Below, one piece after another: positions 15,152 to 22,350 of a DNA stretch of 27,422 bases. Below the pieces are notes generated by a model. It saw only the letters and a program-made list of their open reading frames with translations, was not told the origin of the DNA and did no database searches. The position numbers were made by a program, and so were the translations under genes. The DNA comes from DASQUK01 sp046723645 (GTDB taxonomy: Bacteria > Actinomycetota > Acidimicrobiia > Acidimicrobiales > VFJN01), in contig JBKOUY010000204.1 of NCBI GenBank assembly GCA_046723645.1, positions 1 to 27,422 on the forward strand, read 5' to 3'. Every line of letters starts with the position of its first letter. Positions within the stretch are counted from its first letter, which is position 1.

Positions 15152-16227
15152 GGGTGATCGACACGTCCGGGCTGCGTTCGTTCCGGATCCCGCTCGGCGC
15201 CGAGGCCGGCACCCCCGTCGAGCTGCTGCGCCGCGGCGGCGAGCTGGGCTCGGATGCCCGCGCCGACGTCCGCCTGATGGTGGCCAAGCGCTCCACGACC
15301 GAGGTCGTCCACCGCCGGTTCGCCGATCTGGGCGATGCCCTCGATGCCGGCGACCTCCTGGTCGTGAACACCTCGGCGGTGGTCCCGGCGGCGCTGGCCG
15401 CCCGCGGGGCCGGCGGGTCCGACGTGCGTCTCCACCTGTCGACCGAGCAGCCCGGCGGCTTCTGGGTGGTCGAGCCGCGGCGCCCCGCGGGACCGGGCAC
15501 CGAGCGCTACGTGGGCACGCCGCCCGCGCATCTGGAGCTCCCGGGCGGCGGGCGCGCCCAGCTGCTCGCCCCGTACCCCGCCGGCACCGGGCTCGTGCGG
15601 CTGTGGCTGGCCCGGCTCGACGTGCCGGGCGAGCTGTTGGCGTACCTGCGGGCCCACGGCCAGCCCATCCGCTACGCCCACGCCGACCGCGCGTGGCCCG
15701 TCGAGGCCTACCAGTCGGTGTTCTCGCGGGTGCCCGGCTCGGCGGAGATGCCGAGCGCGGCCCGCCCCTTCACCGAGTCGCTGGTGACCGAGCTGGTGAC
15801 GCGGGGCATCGTCCTGGCTCCGATCACGCTGCACACCGGCGTGTCGTCGCAGGAGGCGGGCGAGCCGCCCTACGCCGAGCGCTACGACGTCCCGCCGGCC
15901 ACCGCGTCGCTGGTCAACGCCGCCCATGCCGCCGGCCGGCGCGTGATCGCGGTCGGGACGACCGTGGTGCGGGCGCTGGAGTCGACCGCGGATGGGTCCG
16001 GCCAATCGCATCCCGGGAGGGGCTGGACCGAGCTGGTCATCACCCCCGAGCAGGGCGTGCGGGTGGTCGACGGGCTCGTCACCGGCTGGCACGAGCCCGA
16101 GTCGTCACACCTCGCGATGCTGGAGGCCATCGCCGGCCGGGGGCTGCTGGACGCCTCGTACGCGGCGGCCGTGGCCGAGGGCTACCGCTGGCACGAGTTC
16201 GGCGACAGCCACCTGATCCTGCCGTAA
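15148..16227 (+). CDS. QueA-like protein (divergent tRNA ribosyltransferase-isomerase homologue)
   Basis: 359 residues, collinear with S-adenosylmethionine:tRNA ribosyltransferase-isomerase QueA, which makes epoxyqueuosine in tRNA. Aligned blocks include FADLGDALDAGDLLVVNTSA, YQSVFSRVPGSAEMPS, TLHTGV, RRVIAVGTTVVRALES, a GWTELVITPEQ block and YRWHEFGDSHLIL. However, several QueA signatures are altered: the usual AAPTAGLHF reads EMPSAARPF, MHSE reads YAER, and NFHLPKSTL reads GWHEPESSH. Such divergence suggests a paralogue with a changed substrate rather than standard queuosine synthesis. The start ATG 15148 overlaps the preceding small ORF, and GGAGG lies 8-9 nt upstream within a small hairpin. 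It is convergent with the steroid operon, with only 10 bp between stops. Confidence 0.85.
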   Translation: MRVIDTSGLRSFRIPLGAEAGTPVELLRRGGELGSDARADVRLMVAKRSTTEVVHRRFADLGDALDAGDLLVVNTSAVVPAALAARGAGGSDVRLHLSTEQPGGFWVVEPRRPAGPGTERYVGTPPAHLELPGGGRAQLLAPYPAGTGLVRLWLARLDVPGELLAYLRAHGQPIRYAHADRAWPVEAYQSVFSRVPGSAEMPSAARPFTESLVTELVTRGIVLAPITLHTGVSSQEAGEPPYAERYDVPPATASLVNAAHAAGRRVIAVGTTVVRALESTADGSGQSHPGRGWTELVITPEQGVRVVDGLVTGWHEPESSHLAMLEAIAGRGLLDASYAAAVAEGYRWHEFGDSHLILP

Positions 16228-16237
16228 CCCCCGTCCC

Positions 16238-17005
16238 TTACTGGATGGCCGGCGGGTCGAGGATGGTGAGCTCGCCCGCCGTCGCCCCGCCGTCGACCGT
16301 CAGCTCGGCGCCGGTGGTGTAGCTCGCGTCGTCGCTGGCGAGGAACAGCACCGCGCGTGCCGCCTCGTCGGGGCTGCCCATGCGGGGCACCGGCAGGCGC
16401 TTGTAGTACGGGGCCTCGCGATCGGTGCCGTTGAGCATCGGCGTGTCGATCCCGCCCGGATGCACCGAGTTCACCCGTATGCCCTTCGGGCCGAGGTCGA
16501 TGGCGGCCGACTTGGTGAGCCCCCGCACCGCCCACTTGCTGGCCACGTACGCGCCGAGGTACGGCAGCCCGGTCAGGCCCGCGGTCGACGAGATGTTGAC
16601 GATCGAGCCGCCGCCCGCCCTGGCCATCGACGGCGTCACCGCCTTGATGCCCAGGAACACGCCGGTGAGGTTGACCTGCATGATGCGCTCGAAGTCGGCG
16701 CGTTCCGTGCGGTCGATCGCCTGGAACATGAGGATGCCGGCGTTGTTCACCAGCACCGTGACCGGGCCGAAACGGTCCTCGGTCAGGGCCACCGCGGCGT
16801 CCCACTGGGCCTCGTCGGTGACGTCGAGGTGGGTGTAGGCCGCGACCTCCGAGCCCAGCTCGTCAGCCACCGCGGCTCCCACGTCGTCGAGCACGTCCCC
16901 GATGACAACCCGGGCGCCCTCGGCCACGAACAGGCGGGCCTCGGCCGCACCCTGGCCCCGGGCCCCGCCGGTGATGATCGCGACCTTGCCGTCCAGCCGT
17001 CCCAT
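16238..17005 (-). CDS. SDR-family hydroxysteroid dehydrogenase-like (FabG3-like)
   Basis: 255 residues. Classical SDR with GGARGQG (13-19), D37 ending the second strand (NAD preference), NNAG (87-90) and the triad S140, Y153, K157 (AYVASK). From memory it is closely similar to mycobacterial FabG3 (Rv2002), a 3-alpha/20-beta-hydroxysteroid dehydrogenase: shared stretches include VNLTGVFLGIKAV, WAVRGLTKSAAIDLGP and YTTGAELTVDGGATAG. It would oxidise a hydroxyl or reduce a ketone of a steroid intermediate. AAGGGG lies 7 nt before the ATG. It is the last gene of the five-gene operon, 18 nt after the Ltp3-like gene. Specificity cannot be fixed from sequence alone. Confidence 0.9.
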   Translation of the reverse strand: MGRLDGKVAIITGGARGQGAAEARLFVAEGARVVIGDVLDDVGAAVADELGSEVAAYTHLDVTDEAQWDAAVALTEDRFGPVTVLVNNAGILMFQAIDRTERADFERIMQVNLTGVFLGIKAVTPSMARAGGGSIVNISSTAGLTGLPYLGAYVASKWAVRGLTKSAAIDLGPKGIRVNSVHPGGIDTPMLNGTDREAPYYKRLPVPRMGSPDEAARAVLFLASDDASYTTGAELTVDGGATAGELTILDPPAIQ

Positions 17006-17023
17006 CGAATCCCCTTCCGCGTC

Positions 17024-18196
17024 CTAGGGCTTGTCGGTGCCGACGGCCCACATCGAGAAGAACTGCGAGCCACCGCCGTACGCGTGGCCGAGCGCGCGGC
17101 GGGCGCCGTCGATCTGGTGCTCGCCGGCCTGGTCCCGGACCTGCATGGCGGCCTCGGCGAAGCGGATCATTCCCGAGGCCCCGATGGGGTTGGACGACAG
17201 CACGCCGCCCGATGGGTTCCAAGGGATGTCGCCGTCCATCTGCGTGGCCCCGTCCTCCACGAGCGTCCAGCCCTTGCCCTCGTCGGCGAAGCCGAGGTTC
17301 TCCAGCCACATGGGCTCGTACCACGAGAACGGCACATAGACCTCGGCCACGTCGAACTGGGCGCGGGGGTCGGTGATGCCGGCCTGCGCGTACACATCGG
17401 CGGCACACTCCCGGCCGCCGACCGGGTCGACCTGGTCGCGACCCGGGAACGTCGTGGGCTCGGAGCGCATGGCGCCGCCGAGCATCCACGCCGGCCGCCG
17501 CCCGGCGGCTGCGGCGGCGTCGCCGCCCGCCTCGTCGGTGAGGACCATGGCGCAGGCGCCGTCGGACGACGGGCAGGTCTCCGAGTAGCGGATCGGGTCC
17601 CACAGCATCATCGAGTCCCGGACCGAGTCGAACGTGATGTCGTGCTCGTGCAGGTGGGCCTTCGGGTTCTTGAGCGCGTTGAGCCGGTCCTTCAGCGCCA
17701 CCAGCACACCGATGTGGTCGGGCGCCCCCGAGCGGCGCATGTACGCCCGGATGTGCGGCGCGAAGTATCCGCCGGCCCCGGCGACCAGCGGCGGCTGGAA
17801 CGGGATCGGCAGCGTCAGCGCCCACATCGCCTCGCTCTCCGACTGCTTCTCGAACGCAACCGTGAGCACCCGCCCGTGGACCCCGGCCTGGACCAGGCTG
17901 GCGGCCACCAGCGCGGTCGAGCCGCCCACCGAGCCGGCGGTGTGGACCCGGAGCATCGGCTTGCCGACACAGCCGAGCGCGTCGGCGAGGTAGAGCTCGG
18001 GCATCATCACGCCCTCGAAGAAGTCCGGCGCCTTGCCGATGACGACCGCCTCGATGTCCGACCAGTCCATCTGGGCGTCGGCCAGCGCCTCGTGGGCGGC
18101 CTCGCGCACCATGCCGGCGATCGACACGTCGCCCCGCGTGGCCTGGTGCTTCGTCTGGCCGATGCCGACGACGGCGACGCGTTCCTTGCCCATCAC
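17024..18196 (-). CDS. Thiolase-fold lipid-transfer protein, Ltp3-like (probable aldolase subunit)
   Basis: 390 residues with a thiolase fold. The position of the thiolase nucleophile cysteine is occupied by RVHTAGSVGGSTA, with no cysteine; the usual GHP is SSNPIGASG, and the terminal CxG block is GHAYGGGSQFF. The enzyme therefore cannot be a normal thiolase. Known relatives (Ltp2, Ltp3, Ltp4) act as retro-aldolases on steroid side-chain acyl-CoA thioesters with a DUF35 partner. The start is GTG 18196 (GTGA overlap with the upstream gene) or ATG 18193, one codon later. The operon order, DUF35-DUF35-Ltp4-like-Ltp3-like, matches from memory the M. tuberculosis Rv3521-Rv3523 block. Its role in cleaving a C24-branched sterol side chain is inferred from those relatives. 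Confidence 0.9.
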   Translation of the reverse strand: MMGKERVAVVGIGQTKHQATRGDVSIAGMVREAAHEALADAQMDWSDIEAVVIGKAPDFFEGVMMPELYLADALGCVGKPMLRVHTAGSVGGSTALVAASLVQAGVHGRVLTVAFEKQSESEAMWALTLPIPFQPPLVAGAGGYFAPHIRAYMRRSGAPDHIGVLVALKDRLNALKNPKAHLHEHDITFDSVRDSMMLWDPIRYSETCPSSDGACAMVLTDEAGGDAAAAAGRRPAWMLGGAMRSEPTTFPGRDQVDPVGGRECAADVYAQAGITDPRAQFDVAEVYVPFSWYEPMWLENLGFADEGKGWTLVEDGATQMDGDIPWNPSGGVLSSNPIGASGMIRFAEAAMQVRDQAGEHQIDGARRALGHAYGGGSQFFSMWAVGTDKP

Positions 18197-19251
18197 CCGT
18201 CCCCCTCGAGCACGCAGACCAGGTTCTGCTGCAGGCAGGGCCCGCTGGTGGCGTGGGCCACCGCGCGCTCCGCCTCGCCGCGCCGGATGCGGCCCGCGGC
18301 CTCGCCGATGCGGATGAGGCCCGCGGCCATGATCGGGTTCGCGGCGAGCGGCCCGCCGGACGGGTTCAGCGCCATGCCCTCGCCGAGACCGAGCGCCTCG
18401 CGCAGGAGCACCTCCTGGTGGCTGAACGGTGCGTGCAGCTCGGCCACGTCGACCGGGGCGTCACCGACACCGGCGCGCTCGCCGGCCAGGCGGGTGGACG
18501 GCGACGACGTGAGGTCGCGCACCCCGAGGGCGTGGGCCTCGATGCGGTGGTCGATCCCACGGATCCACGCCGGGCGGTCGGCGAGCTCGCGGGCCCGGTC
18601 GCCGGCGGCCAGGATCATCGCCGCCGCCCCGTCGCCGATCGGCGGGCAGTCGTGGCGGCGCAACGGCGCGGCGATCTCGGGCTCCTTCAGCAAGACGTCG
18701 GGATCGTCCGAGCCCTGCAGCTGCGCGAACGGGTTGGCGGTCGCCGAGCGGCGGCAGCGGGCCGCGATCTCCGCCATCTCCGCCACGGAGGTCAGGCCGG
18801 CCTCGATGCAGGCGCGCGCCTGGAGGGCGGCGAGCGCCACGCTGTCGGGCCACAGCGGCGCCAGGTAGTACGGATCCAGCTGGCGGGACAGCACATCCCG
18901 CAGCGAGCCGGGCGACGCCTTGCCGTAGCTGTAGACGAGGGCGGTGTCCGCGGCGCCGGTCTGGATCTTGACCCACGCCTCGTAGAGCGCCCACGCCCCG
19001 TCCATCTCGACGTGGCTCTCGCTGATCGGGGGCGAGGCGCCCACGCCGTCGAGCGTCATCACGAAGCTGAACGCCGCGCCCGCCAGGTAGTCGGTGCTGC
19101 CCGAGCAGGTGAAGTCGATCTGGGACTGGTCGAGGCCGACGTCGGTCTTCACCTCGTGCAGCACCGGCATCAGCATCTCCACCTCGTTGCGCCGCTGCTC
19201 GCGGCGCACGTGGTGCGACTGAGCGAAGGCCACGACCGCCACGTCGCGCAT
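18193..19251 (-). CDS. Thiolase-fold lipid-transfer protein, Ltp4-like (probable aldolase subunit)
   Basis: 352 residues, a second thiolase-fold protein. The nucleophile region reads SHVEMDGAWALYEAWVKIQT, again without cysteine, and GHP is replaced by AANPIMAAG. C-terminal SGPCLQQNLVCVL keeps a cysteine near the classical second catalytic cysteine. An earlier cysteine lies in DFTCSGSTDYLAG (about residue 49). The segment SYGKASPGSLRDVLSRQLDP is characteristic of Ltp4/Rv3522-type proteins as I recall them. It probably forms a complex with the Ltp3-like and DUF35 proteins encoded beside it and acts in the cytoplasm on CoA-linked side chains. The ATG start shares one base with the upstream DUF35 stop (TGATG), so translation is coupled. 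Confidence 0.9.
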   Translation of the reverse strand: MRDVAVVAFAQSHHVRREQRRNEVEMLMPVLHEVKTDVGLDQSQIDFTCSGSTDYLAGAAFSFVMTLDGVGASPPISESHVEMDGAWALYEAWVKIQTGAADTALVYSYGKASPGSLRDVLSRQLDPYYLAPLWPDSVALAALQARACIEAGLTSVAEMAEIAARCRRSATANPFAQLQGSDDPDVLLKEPEIAAPLRRHDCPPIGDGAAAMILAAGDRARELADRPAWIRGIDHRIEAHALGVRDLTSSPSTRLAGERAGVGDAPVDVAELHAPFSHQEVLLREALGLGEGMALNPSGGPLAANPIMAAGLIRIGEAAGRIRRGEAERAVAHATSGPCLQQNLVCVLEGDG

Positions 19252-19775
19252 CAGACGTGGTCCCGGTAGCTCTCATAGGGGGCGTCCGGCTCGCCGGTGG
19301 GCCGCCACCACTTGATGGACGCCAGGTTGGGCTGCAGCTCGTCATCGTCGACCCACACCGCCTCGACGCGCATGCCCATGCGGATCTGGTCGAAGGGGAT
19401 CTCCTGGACGAGCCCGAACAGGCCCATGTCGGCCCCGTCGGGGAGGACCGACGCGCACACGTACGGCAGCTCCATGGCCGAGCCGCTGAACTTCACGTTG
19501 ACCACGCAGAAGGTGGTGACGATGCCCCGGTCGGCCAGCTCGACCTGCTCGCTGGTCGGGACCCCATCGGTGGGGCACGATCCCCGTGGCGGCAGCATCA
19601 CCTTGCCGCAGACGGGGCAGCGCTCCCCGAGGATGCGCTTCGACGCGATGCCCCGCAGGAACCGCGACGTCGCCTCCCCCGCCGTGAACCTGTACTCGAG
19701 CCGGGCGGGCGCGCGGATGCTGCGCACGGCCTCAACGTCCCGCAATGCCTCGGGCAGGACCAACGGACCGCTCAT
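19251..19775 (-). CDS. DUF35 zinc-ribbon/OB-fold acyl-CoA-associated protein
   Basis: 174 residues. A rubredoxin-like zinc knuckle CPVCGKVMLPPRGSCPTDG supplies C53, C56 and C67, with D70 where a fourth cysteine is usual. An OB-fold follows (VELADRGIVTTFCVVNVKF, about 78-150). DUF35 proteins partner thiolase-fold enzymes; in the Ltp2-ChsH2 system the DUF35 domain is required for steroid side-chain aldol cleavage. The ATG at 19775 lies in an ATGA overlap with the preceding DUF35 gene, and its stop shares a base with the Ltp4-like start. It is therefore likely to be a structural subunit of the Ltp3/Ltp4 complex. It is unclear whether it pairs with one Ltp or both. Confidence 0.92.
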   Translation of the reverse strand: MSGPLVLPEALRDVEAVRSIRAPARLEYRFTAGEATSRFLRGIASKRILGERCPVCGKVMLPPRGSCPTDGVPTSEQVELADRGIVTTFCVVNVKFSGSAMELPYVCASVLPDGADMGLFGLVQEIPFDQIRMGMRVEAVWVDDDELQPNLASIKWWRPTGEPDAPYESYRDHV

Positions 19776-20227
19776 GCCGGCCCGGATCCCACCGGCTCGA
19801 AGCAGGCGATGTCGGTGATCGCGCCGACCCGCTCACCGGCCCAGCGCACGCGCACGTGCATCCCGGTGGCCATGGCCTCGGGCGAGCCGGCGTCGACCGC
19901 GTGGAGCAGCGCGGTGTCGGCGCCGTCCATGCGGACGAGCGCCCAGGCGAACGGCCGGTCGAGGGGTTGGTTGGGTCGGGGATCGGGCTCCCACGACCAC
20001 GTGGTCACGGTTCCGGAGTCGCCCAGCTCGACCAGGTCGCTGAGCTCGCCGCTGGTCACGGGGTCGTATTCCACCGGTGGGCACAGGACCCGGCCGTCCT
20101 CCGCCCGCACGCCGAGCACGAGCCCCTCGCGCAGCCCGGTCAAGAACGCGCTCTGGACCGGCCCGACGGTTCGGCTGAACGGGTACTCCAGGACGAGCGG
20201 CGCCGACAGGATCTCGGCGTCGGCCAT
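19772..20227 (-). CDS. Second DUF35-like OB-fold protein lacking a zinc ribbon
   Basis: 151 residues. The order of segments follows DUF35 (YPFSRTVGPVQSAFLTGLRE helix, then GRVLCPPVEYDP, then the OB-fold VELGDSGTVTTWSWEPD and AWALVRMDGADTALLHAVD), but only one cysteine (about residue 49) remains where the zinc knuckle should be. It probably keeps the acyl-CoA-binding OB-fold role without metal. The ATG at 20227 is preceded by GGGGAGG with 5-6 nt spacing, making it the first gene of the five-gene operon, and a KstR-type operator lies 18 bp upstream. With the next gene it may correspond to a single two-domain protein in mycobacteria; that is an inference. Confidence 0.88.
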   Translation of the reverse strand: MADAEILSAPLVLEYPFSRTVGPVQSAFLTGLREGLVLGVRAEDGRVLCPPVEYDPVTSGELSDLVELGDSGTVTTWSWEPDPRPNQPLDRPFAWALVRMDGADTALLHAVDAGSPEAMATGMHVRVRWAGERVGAITDIACFEPVGSGPA

Positions 20228-20244
20228 GACACCTCCCCACCAGG

Positions 20245-20258
20245 TGAAACAGGTTCTA
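20245..20258. promoter_or_regulatory. KstR-type operator of the DUF35-ltp-SDR operon
   Basis: TGAAACAGGTTCTA matches TnnAACnnGTTnnA at all fixed positions. It ends 18 bp before the first operon start (20227), with the Shine-Dalgarno between. The position would block transcription initiation or early elongation. The remaining 108 bp to the alcohol dehydrogenase stop hold nothing recognisable. Confidence 0.8.
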
Positions 20259-20366
20259 CCTTGGGTGCCTTGGTCTAGCAGCTTCGAGAACCGTGCGGAA
20301 GCGTCACGGGCCCCGATGGAGGCGGCCGTGCAGTGGCGGTCAGGGCATCGGTGGACGATGGTGTGG

Positions 20367-21500
20367 TCAGGTCGCCGTGGCGGCCCCCGCGCCGGCGGCC
20401 GGTGACGAGGCGGCATCCGGGAATGTGATGACCGAGCGAATCACGGTCCCGGCCTTGAGGTCGGCCACCGCGTCGTTGACGCCGTCGATCGCGATGTTCT
20501 TGGAGATCATCCCCTCGAGGTCGAGGCGGCCGTTCTTCCAGAGGTTGAGGATCCGGGTGAAGTCGCTGCGCACGTCGGCCGAGCCGTAGTAGGAGCCCTT
20601 GATCGTCTTCTCGTTGAAGAACAGCTCGAAGGCGTTGAACGCGATCGTCTGGTCCTGGGCGCCCACGCCGATGATGCACGTGGTGCCGCCGCGGCGGGTC
20701 ACGTCGTAGGCGGCGCGCATGGTCTGGGGCAGGCCGATCGCCTCGAACGCGTAATCGAACCCGTCGCCGCCGGTGATCGCCGTCTTGGCCCCGTCGAGGT
20801 CGTCGGGCTTGACCGCATGGGTGGCTCCGAACCGCTGGGCGTCCTCGAGCTTCGAATCGACCAGGTCGACCGCCACGATCTCCGACGCCCCGGCGACGCG
20901 AGCGCCCTGGATGGCCGAGATGCCCACACCGCCGCAGCCGAACACCACCACCGACGAGCCGGAGCTGACCTGCGCCGTGTTGATGGCGGCGCCGACGCCG
21001 GTCATCACCCCGCAACCGACCAGCGATGCGACCTCGTGGGGGATGCCGCTGTCGATCTTCACCACGCCCTGGTGGGGCATGATCATCTCTTCGGCCCAGG
21101 TGCCCGCCCCGGCGAAGCCGAACACCGGTGAGCCCTCCTGCGAGAAGTGCAGCGCGCCCATGGCGCCGAACTGGATGTTCATGCACAGGTTGGGCTGCTT
21201 GCGGTCGACGCAGTACTTGCAGCTTCCGCACGGCGGGCTCCAGGCGATGATGACGTGGTCGCCCGGCTGGACCGACGTGACGCCCTCCCCCACCTCGGCC
21301 ACCACGCCGGCACCCTCGTGACCCGGGATGAAGGGCGCCGGTTGGGGGATGGTGCCGTTCATGCCCGACACGTCGGAGTGACACACACCGGTGGCGTGGA
21401 TCTTGACCTTTACCTCCCCCGGCCCCACCGGGCCGAGCGAGATGTCGTCGCGGATCTCGAGCTTGTCGTCGCCGGTGTTGCGGAGAACGGCTGCGCGCAT
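20367..21500 (-). CDS. Zinc-dependent alcohol dehydrogenase
   Basis: 377 residues, medium-chain dehydrogenase/reductase of the class III-like group. Catalytic zinc ligands are C40 (GVCHSD), H61 (GHEGAG) and C163 (VGCGVMTG). The structural zinc lobe is CGSCKYC...C with C91, C94, C97 and C106. The nucleotide-binding motif is GCGGVG (188-193), followed by D213 at the end of the next strand (VAVDL), favouring NAD. It would oxidise an alcohol, possibly the terminal sterol side-chain alcohol, as known for some mycobacterial KstR-regulated enzymes. The tail after residue 360 is alanine-rich and low in complexity. The ATG at 21500 has GGGGAG 7 nt upstream. No KstR operator lies directly upstream; a TGACCC-GA-GGGTCA palindrome is found there instead. 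Confidence 0.93.
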   Translation of the reverse strand: MRAAVLRNTGDDKLEIRDDISLGPVGPGEVKVKIHATGVCHSDVSGMNGTIPQPAPFIPGHEGAGVVAEVGEGVTSVQPGDHVIIAWSPPCGSCKYCVDRKQPNLCMNIQFGAMGALHFSQEGSPVFGFAGAGTWAEEMIMPHQGVVKIDSGIPHEVASLVGCGVMTGVGAAINTAQVSSGSSVVVFGCGGVGISAIQGARVAGASEIVAVDLVDSKLEDAQRFGATHAVKPDDLDGAKTAITGGDGFDYAFEAIGLPQTMRAAYDVTRRGGTTCIIGVGAQDQTIAFNAFELFFNEKTIKGSYYGSADVRSDFTRILNLWKNGRLDLEGMISKNIAIDGVNDAVADLKAGTVIRSVITFPDAASSPAAGAGAATAT

Positions 21501-21548
21501 GCGGGTCTCCCCTCGTGAGTCCTGAACGGCCGCAGCGTAGCAAGGCGA

Positions 21549-21574
21549 GGTCAGATCGCTTGACCCGAGGGTCA
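21549..21574. promoter_or_regulatory. Half-site cluster and palindrome upstream of the alcohol dehydrogenase
   Basis: TGACCC-GA-GGGTCA (21561-21574) is a perfect 14-bp palindrome, 60 bp upstream of the dehydrogenase start. A further GGTCA half-site begins at 21549, giving three spaced TGACC/GGTCA units. It differs from the KstR pattern. It could bind another regulator or form a hairpin at the end of the kstR transcript; the rest of the 207-bp gap shows nothing clear. Confidence 0.4.
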
Positions 21575-21707
21575 GGTCGGGGGCGACGGCGTGGCGGCTC
21601 GGGCCCAGGGCGCGTTCCGGCGTCCGAAGGTGACGGAGTCCGGCGGCACATCCGAACGCCGCTACGACCCCGGTGGTGGCCCGCGGCCGGTGACCTCGGC
21701 GTGAACC

Positions 21708-22310
21708 TCAGCCGAGGCGGTCGGCGATGAGGGTGGTCGCCTCGCGCAGCTCGCCGGCGACCCAGTCGATGTCGCCCATCCCGTTGGCCCAGGCGATCGT
21801 GGCGGACCACCAGACGTGTCCCAGCACCTTGGCCGCCGACGCCTCCAACGCAGCGTCGACATCGCCCGGGAACGCGGAGCGCATGATCCGGGCCATGGCC
21901 TCGGTCACGTCCCCGATCGCGGCCACGCTGGCGGAGTCGCCGGCGGTCATGGCCGCGATGACGGCGGCGGTGAGCTTGGGCTCGCGATCCATCGACCGCA
22001 GCGCCCGGCCGAGCACGTCCATGACCCGATCGACGGTGTCGTCGCCGACCGGCGGCCGGCGCATCACGCGCTGTTCCAGGTCGCCCAGCCACTGGACCAT
22101 CACGGCCAGCAGCAACGCGTCCTTGGACGGGAAGTAGCGGTAGATGGTCCCGAGGGCCACCTGGGCCCGGGCCGCGACGTCGCGCATCTGCACGACGTCG
22201 TAGCCACCCTCGGCCGCGAGCTCGAGCGCCGCACGGATCACGCGCTCGCGCCGCGCCGCCTGGTTCCGGGTCAGGGTCGACGCAGCCTGCGGTGGGCCAT
22301 CGCTGTGCAC
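21708..22310 (-). CDS. kstR: TetR-family repressor, KstR-like
   Basis: 200 residues. The N-terminal helix-turn-helix (about 18-65: RRERVIRAALELAAEGGYD, VQMRDVAARAQVALGTIY, RYFPSKDALL) is very close, from memory, to KstR of M. tuberculosis, especially the GGYxxVQMRxVAxxAxVAxGTxYRYFPSK block that contacts DNA. The ligand-binding half is less conserved, as expected. KstR represses sterol uptake and catabolism genes and is released by CoA thioesters of cholesterol intermediates. The GTG start at 22310 is the only start that keeps the N-terminal helix. A perfect KstR operator begins 10 bp upstream and TAACCT lies 6 nt before the GTG, so an autoregulated leaderless transcript is likely. Three operators in the window support the assignment; without a search, another TetR subfamily cannot be fully excluded. 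Confidence 0.85.
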   Translation of the reverse strand: MHSDGPPQAASTLTRNQAARRERVIRAALELAAEGGYDVVQMRDVAARAQVALGTIYRYFPSKDALLLAVMVQWLGDLEQRVMRRPPVGDDTVDRVMDVLGRALRSMDREPKLTAAVIAAMTAGDSASVAAIGDVTEAMARIMRSAFPGDVDAALEASAAKVLGHVWWSATIAWANGMGDIDWVAGELREATTLIADRLG

Positions 22311-22316
22311 CGCCCG

Positions 22317-22322
22317 AGGTTA
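22317..22322 (-). promoter_or_regulatory. Candidate -10 of kstR
   Basis: Read on the minus strand this is TAACCT, a TANNNT match ending 6 nt before the GTG start at 22310. It shares two bases with the operator at 22321-22334, so repressor binding would occlude it. Confidence 0.5.
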
Positions 22323-22334
22323 GAACACGTTCTA
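22321..22334. promoter_or_regulatory. KstR operator, perfect palindrome
   Basis: TAGAACACGTTCTA is TAGAAC and GTTCTA around AC: a perfect inverted repeat and an exact TnnAACnnGTTnnA match. It is 10 bp upstream of the kstR start and 16 bp from the YceI stop, so it belongs to kstR and indicates autoregulation. Confidence 0.88.
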
Positions 22335-22350
22335 CCCCGGGCGGCTGATG

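Noticed and set aside
16460..18868. Very long plus-strand open frame opposite the SDR/Ltp operon
   Set aside because: It is antisense to genes with clear family motifs; its R/H/V/G-rich translation is a typical high-GC shadow.
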